Below are positions 62,908 to 64,000 of a stretch of 64,000 nt of DNA, piece by piece (the first letter of the stretch is position 1; each line of letters begins with the position of its first letter). The stretch spans positions 680,501 through 744,500 of the forward strand of contig OX345653.1 in assembly GCA_947044365.1 (NCBI GenBank), read 5' to 3'. Source of the DNA: Petrosia ficiformis (Eukaryota > Porifera > Demospongiae > Haplosclerida > Petrosiidae). A program made the position numbers and the translations under genes. The notes beneath the pieces were generated by a model. That model was not told where the DNA came from. It saw nothing but the letters and a program-made list of their open reading frames with translations, and did no database searches.

Positions 62908-64000
62908 TTAAGTCTCATTTTTAGTAAAGGTCTGAGTAAAGTCCATATATCCAGCCAATGGTTCCAATATCTCATTTAAAATCTGAACTATGTCTGCAAA
63001 GGTATATCTCTTGTCTGGACTTTCATTCCAACAGGATAACATTATCGTGTAACTGAAAAAAAGAAAATGTAACTAAAGTATATAGTTCATACTAACTCAC
63101 ATTTCATCAGAACACGCACCATTATTTGGTTGATCTAGTCTTCCTCCAGTACTAAGAAGTGTAATAACCTCTTTAGCATTGAGACCAGGATAAGGGATAA
63201 TACCAAGACTAAATATCTCCCAACATACCACACCATATGACCACTGAAAGATAATAATATAATACTTGACTAATGATTTGTTACAATGATTCACTCACCA
63301 CATCTGTTTTCTCATTAAAGTACCCATCACGAATGCTCTCCAATGACATCCATTTTATAGGTAGTTTCACTGGTGCATTCGAGTCTTCATCTTTGGTTTG
63401 TCTGTAGTAGTTATTGCAGTACATGTCTTCAGCAAGTCCAAAATCTGCCACCTTTATAATTCCATCAGATGAAATCCTATTATAACAAACAAATTAAGTT
63501 TGTAGACCTCACAAGAATTATATATATATATGCATACATGCAATTTCTTGTTGCTAGATCTCGATGTACAAATTTCATTTCAGCTAAATACGTCATGCCA
63601 TTAGCTATTTGTAAGCACATTGATAATAGCTGTTTTCTAGTATCTAGGATGATATCTTCATCAGCTTTTTCTGAAACAGTCAAGTTAGCTCTCTCTCTCT
63701 TTAGATGAGACAGAAGACTTCCTTCATTCATGAATGGCATTACAATACATGGAGCATCTCCTTGGTCAAAACAGACACCAATAAGAGGTAAAATGTTTAA
63801 ATGATCAAAAGATTTCATCTTTAAACTTTCTTGTATAATATCATCAACATCAGATTTAGTGAATATTCCTGTGTATGAAAGAAATTGAGATGATTATAAT
63901 CATTAAAATAAACACAATTTCACAAATAAATAAACCTTTGAGTGTTTTAACTGCTACTGCTTGTGGCATACCACTGAAGTCTGATTCATGTGTGAGTAGA
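62908..64000 (-). CDS. Eph-like receptor tyrosine kinase J, 3' part
   Basis: Only the kinase end of another unit is in the window: exons 62908-63052, 63101-63243, 63299-63476, 63538-63868 and 63936 to beyond the edge. They encode VAVKTLKG, MPFMNEGSLLSHLKRERAN, HRDLATRN, DFGLAED, DVWSYG and the C-terminal end (GYMDFTQ-like), with no SAM domain. Introns between the kinase exons resemble those of I (AATATAATACTTGACTAATG) more than G. The gene continues upstream past position 64000, so ectodomain and start are unseen. Confidence 0.9.

Overview
The window reads as genomic DNA of a demosponge, most likely Amphimedon queenslandica. It is AT-rich, has short GT-AG introns, carries many small MITE-type elements, and holds a tandem family of receptor tyrosine kinase genes of the kind known to be expanded in that sponge. 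The species call is an inference from gene content. All confident genes lie on the minus strand, so transcription runs from high to low coordinates.

The main content is a head-to-tail array of Eph-like receptors. Every unit starts with a signal peptide and an Eph ligand-binding domain split over two exons (261 bp and about 625 bp). An Eph-type cysteine-rich exon, one fibronectin III exon and a transmembrane exon follow. Two subfamilies share this ligand-binding module. Kinase units (B 9053-15249, F 35391-41169, G 42502-48464, I 56491-62393, J 62908 to beyond the window) have 13 exons, a Ser/Pro stalk and an intact tyrosine kinase of TAM/MET-like appearance, and lack SAM and PDZ-binding parts. 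Kinase-less units (A 4436-8046, D 21476-26977, E 28343-34043, H 49556-55145) have a different FN3 and membrane segment. They end in a roughly 50-residue tail with YGLQ and, except in A, YDVP or YDIP. Summed exon lengths keep frame in B, D, E, F, G, H and I, giving proteins of about 868, 589, 592, 869, 998 (or 898), 592 and 871 residues. A is a pseudogene with a 14-bp frameshift. Orphan or truncated pieces are exon 1 at 1969-2229 and a broken unit C at 18869-19877.

Layout from left to right: a decayed Tc1/mariner transposon (1-1186); orphan receptor exon 1; pseudogene A; kinase receptor B; a CDKAL1-type tRNA methylthiotransferase gene missing its 5' exons (15814-18754); truncated receptor C abutting it; kinase-less D and E; kinase F and G; kinase-less H; kinase I; and the 3' part of kinase J. 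A segmental duplication of about 13 kb links 26.3-39.6 kb with 47.8-60.8 kb. Its junction falls inside exon 2 of G and creates an in-frame 100-residue partial duplication of the ligand-binding domain.

Taken together, the array looks like a paired-receptor locus: near-identical ectodomains joined either to an active kinase or to a short tail with SH2-docking-like motifs, with a variable patch in the ligand-binding domain. Function in self/non-self recognition or signal damping is inference; the domain structure, splice frames and repeats are read directly from the sequence.
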